Source: Promethearchaeota archaeon
GTDB lineage: Archaea > Asgardarchaeota > Lokiarchaeia > Sigynarchaeales > SOKP01
Assembly (NCBI GenBank): GCA_016839905.1
Contig: JAEOTJ010000342.1
Span: 1 to 41,569 of the forward strand
Length of the DNA: 41,569 nucleotides
Reading direction: 5' to 3'
Shown here: positions 41,535-41,569 of the stretch, piece after piece
How the letters are laid out: each line of letters starts with the position of its first letter
Numbering within the stretch: position 1 is the stretch's first letter
The notes under the pieces: model-generated
The model's database searches: none
What the model was told of the DNA's origin: nothing
What the model saw: only the letters and a program-made list of their open reading frames with translations
Translations under genes and position numbers: made by a program

Positions 41535-41569
41535 TTTTTTTCTTCTTTTTATTTATTTGAAAAATTTTA

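Overview
The window looks like part of the chromosome of an Asgard (Promethearchaeota/Lokiarchaeia-like) archaeon. It is AT-rich and its core genes are archaeal: exosome subunits, SBDS, proteasome alpha, TFB, GatDE, Nop5/fibrillarin and archaeal-type AdoMet synthetase. These sit beside genes that resemble eukaryotic families: an Elf1-type elongation factor, a profilin-like protein, a polyproline protein with a WASH-subunit-3-like helical N-terminus, a JAMM-fold protein, and three membrane proteins carrying AN1 zinc fingers. The lineage is inferred from gene content only.

Layout. 140-4270 (minus) is the conserved archaeal exosome superoperon in the order psmA, SBDS, rrp4, rrp41, rrp42. A profilin/roadblock-like gene (4395-4772) and a divergent DUF2110-type gene follow. 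5725-7631 holds four tRNA genes (Val, Ser-GCU, Ser-UGA, Lys) interleaved with an HNH-like fragment and a JAMM-like gene. Three of the tRNAs are interrupted by introns, and tRNA-Val carries three. 7881-9924 holds two tandem paralogues with an unusual RHH-HisKA-REC architecture. 10402-11283 is TFB, preceded by a three-copy palindromic motif and a TATA box. 11365-20158 (minus) is a housekeeping block: L2, GatD, GatE, Elp3, a saccharopine-dehydrogenase-like protein, PyrK and PyrD. Nop5 and fibrillarin (20215-22156) form a plus-strand pair. Converging on them is RNase HII, whose catalytic N-terminus is separated from the rest of the protein by a stop-containing 30-nt intervening sequence. Next come an archaeal HTH regulator, AdoMet synthetase and two small zinc proteins.

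26333-29997 holds three AN1-zinc-finger membrane proteins: two intact site-2-type (M50) proteases and one rhomboid-fold protein lacking the catalytic Ser and His. HypB and an Lsm protein follow.

31267-40157 (minus) is a tightly packed run of eight genes, probably one operon. Only a classical AAA ATPase is recognisable with confidence. The others include a coiled-coil protein ending in what looks like a decayed SMC/Rad50-type ABC C-lobe, a small tandem-wHTH (kite/MAGE-like) candidate, a protein with an internally duplicated zinc ribbon plus beta domain, two helical/winged-helix proteins, and a second coiled-coil protein. This is the best candidate in the window for an undescribed multi-protein machine. 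A divergent Elf1 homologue and a polyproline protein close the window.

Most functional names come from motif recognition. Database searches, structure prediction and RNA data were not available.
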